Notes under the pieces: generated by a model | The model's input: only the letters and a program-made list of their open reading frames with translations | Told to the model about the DNA's origin: nothing | The model's database searches: none | Shown here: piece after piece, positions 63,072 to 64,000 of the stretch | How the letters are laid out: each line of letters begins with the position of its first letter | How positions within the stretch are numbered: the stretch's first letter is position 1 | Source of the DNA: Chryseosolibacter indicum | GTDB lineage: Bacteria > Bacteroidota > Bacteroidia > Cytophagales > Cyclobacteriaceae | Direction: 5' to 3' | DNA length: 64,000 bases | Assembly: GCF_018598585.1 (NCBI RefSeq) | Contig: NZ_JAHESD010000014.1 | Span: 1 to 64,000, forward strand | Translations under genes and position numbers: made by a program

Positions 63072-64000
63072 TTATAAATACCATAGATCGGGTGAATGTA
63101 GACTAAGATGTACTTGGTCGCCCGAACTATGCGTACACATTGAAGATCTCACAATAACAGTAGAGCCTTGAACATCGATATTGATGTCATAATAACTTCC
63201 ATGGAAGATGACCTCATCCACAACGCCAATCACTGTTTTACGTGTTTTGCTAACAACCTTTAGATCTTCAGGTCGAACAAACAACTGCTTCCCAGAAACG
63301 TTATTTTCTGAAACAAAGGATTTGTAAATATCAGGAGGGATTAAATTATAGGTACCGAAGAGTCCACCGACGTATTCATTGACGGGTTGCCTGTAGATCT
63401 TCTCGGGTTTTCCTTTTTGAACGATCTCTCCATTTTTTATCACGAGTATTTTGTTTGCCCACGGTAGCGTATCATTAGGATCATGTGAAACCAGGATACA
63501 GGTTATCTTAAGTCTTTTTCCGATATCGTTGATCACTGCTTTTAATACCGCCTTATGAACCATATCAAGGTGAGAAAAGGGTTCATCAAGTAACAGGAGC
63601 TTAGGTGAAGCAATGAGTAATTTACACAAAGCAACTCTTTGCTTTTCGCCACCTGAAAGTTGGTTGGTACCTCTGGTAAGTAGATGATCTATCTTGCATA
63701 CCTCGAATATCTCCGCTGCCTGAAAATCACTCAATGTGTTTGCATACGTTAGGACCTGCTCTACCCTGAGAAATTTTGGAAGTTCGAAATGCTGAGATAG
63801 ATAAGCGATATCAGCATGACCAGGAACGAGCTTATCGAAAGGGCCAACCACCTTTTTGTCCTCAAACAGAACTTCGCCGTCATCAGGTTGTTCTAGTCCT
63901 GCAATTATTTTCAAGAGTGTGCTTTTTCCTGATCCGGTCTCCCCTGCTATGGCTATTTTTTCGTATTTTTTTTGGGAGAAATTGATATCATGAAGAACCG
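63072..64000 (-). CDS. ABC transporter ATP-binding protein (PotA/CysA-like), 5' end outside
   Basis: The frame is open to the window edge: the sequence before the ATG at 63914 reads INFSQKKYEKIAIAG and AGETGSGKSTLLKII, the usual start of an ABC domain with its Walker A motif, so the real start lies beyond 64000. The Q-loop is in YLSQHFELP, the signature NQLSGGEKQRVALCKLL, Walker B LLLLDEPFSHLD, and the switch histidine in LVSHDPND. A C-terminal TOBE-like domain carries FVRPEDLKVV. This layout is like the importers for spermidine, iron or sulfate. The permease and binding protein must lie outside the window. Confidence 0.9.
   Translation of the reverse strand, partial: VLHDINFSQKKYEKIAIAGETGSGKSTLLKIIAGLEQPDDGEVLFEDKKVVGPFDKLVPGHADIAYLSQHFELPKFLRVEQVLTYANTLSDFQAAEIFEVCKIDHLLTRGTNQLSGGEKQRVALCKLLIASPKLLLLDEPFSHLDMVHKAVLKAVINDIGKRLKITCILVSHDPNDTLPWANKILVIKNGEIVQKGKPEKIYRQPVNEYVGGLFGTYNLIPPDIYKSFVSENNVSGKQLFVRPEDLKVVSKTRKTVIGVVDEVIFHGSYYDINIDVQGSTVIVRSSMCTHSSGDQVHLSLHSPDLWYL

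Overview
The window reads as one chromosomal segment of a member of the Bacteroidota, most likely of the Cytophagales or a related order. The evidence is indirect: a TonB-dependent receptor with an N-terminal carboxypeptidase-like domain, a CRTAC1-type FG-GAP/ASPIC lipoprotein, an 810-residue FtsX-type permease, a TPR-linked histidine kinase, a DUF5117/5118-type zinc protease, weak Shine-Dalgarno sites, and a few sites that match the Bacteroidota promoter pattern TTTG-N19-TAnnTTTG. Base composition is moderate and even. I see no tRNA, rRNA, CRISPR array, insertion sequence or prophage.

Bases 1-9800: the tail of an unrecognised gene, then a tight seven-gene minus-strand operon: AhpD-like, TonB receptor, MFS transporter, AhpD-like, CRTAC1/ASPIC lipoprotein, AhpD-like, DUF3179 protein. 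Three AhpD-like paralogues in one operon with an outer-membrane importer and an inner-membrane transporter do not match any named pathway I know. The 417-base leader carries three copies of a 19-bp repeat. Each can encode a short P-[F/I]-G-L-G-Y motif in the operon's sense. This locus is the best candidate for an undescribed system. Two of its three AhpD genes, and the UPF0126 gene next to it, each carry a one-base deletion that splits the reading frame.

Bases 9.8-19.5 kb: a GTG-started membrane-anchored protein, the broken UPF0126 gene, an SDR, an AraC regulator, a DUF1080 protein, an MFS transporter, a single-domain response regulator, and a purine salvage group (exported MTAN-like nucleosidase, AzgA-like permease, GuaD-like deaminase). 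Bases 19.5-31.8 kb: a galactose-type operon (galT, an inositol-phosphatase-like gene and a GHMP kinase, overlapping by 1-4 bases), a Gfo/Idh/MocA oxidoreductase, a YccS-like FUSC protein, a TPR histidine kinase, UvsE and an EVE-domain protein.

Bases 31.8-48 kb: small conserved proteins, a histidine kinase, a gene with an intrinsic terminator in its leader, an SPW-repeat protein, an FtsX-type permease, a TPR-AAA ATPase paired with a TPR membrane protein, an AHSA1 protein and a large zinc protease. Bases 48-64 kb: a polysaccharide deacetylase, small membrane proteins, an outer-membrane beta-barrel protein, a DUF4136 lipoprotein, a disordered secreted protein, a lipid kinase divergent from surE, a CDGSH protein, a rhomboid protease, DUF3817, an MFS exporter, a beta-helix secreted protein, a TerB-like protein, a PQQ dehydrogenase with a cytochrome c motif, and the edge of an ABC ATPase.

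Two intergenic regions (near 29.45 and 44.23 kb) hold degenerate direct repeats at exactly 11-bp spacing. Both fit the pattern NATRCWYY, so they may be one family of helically phased elements.
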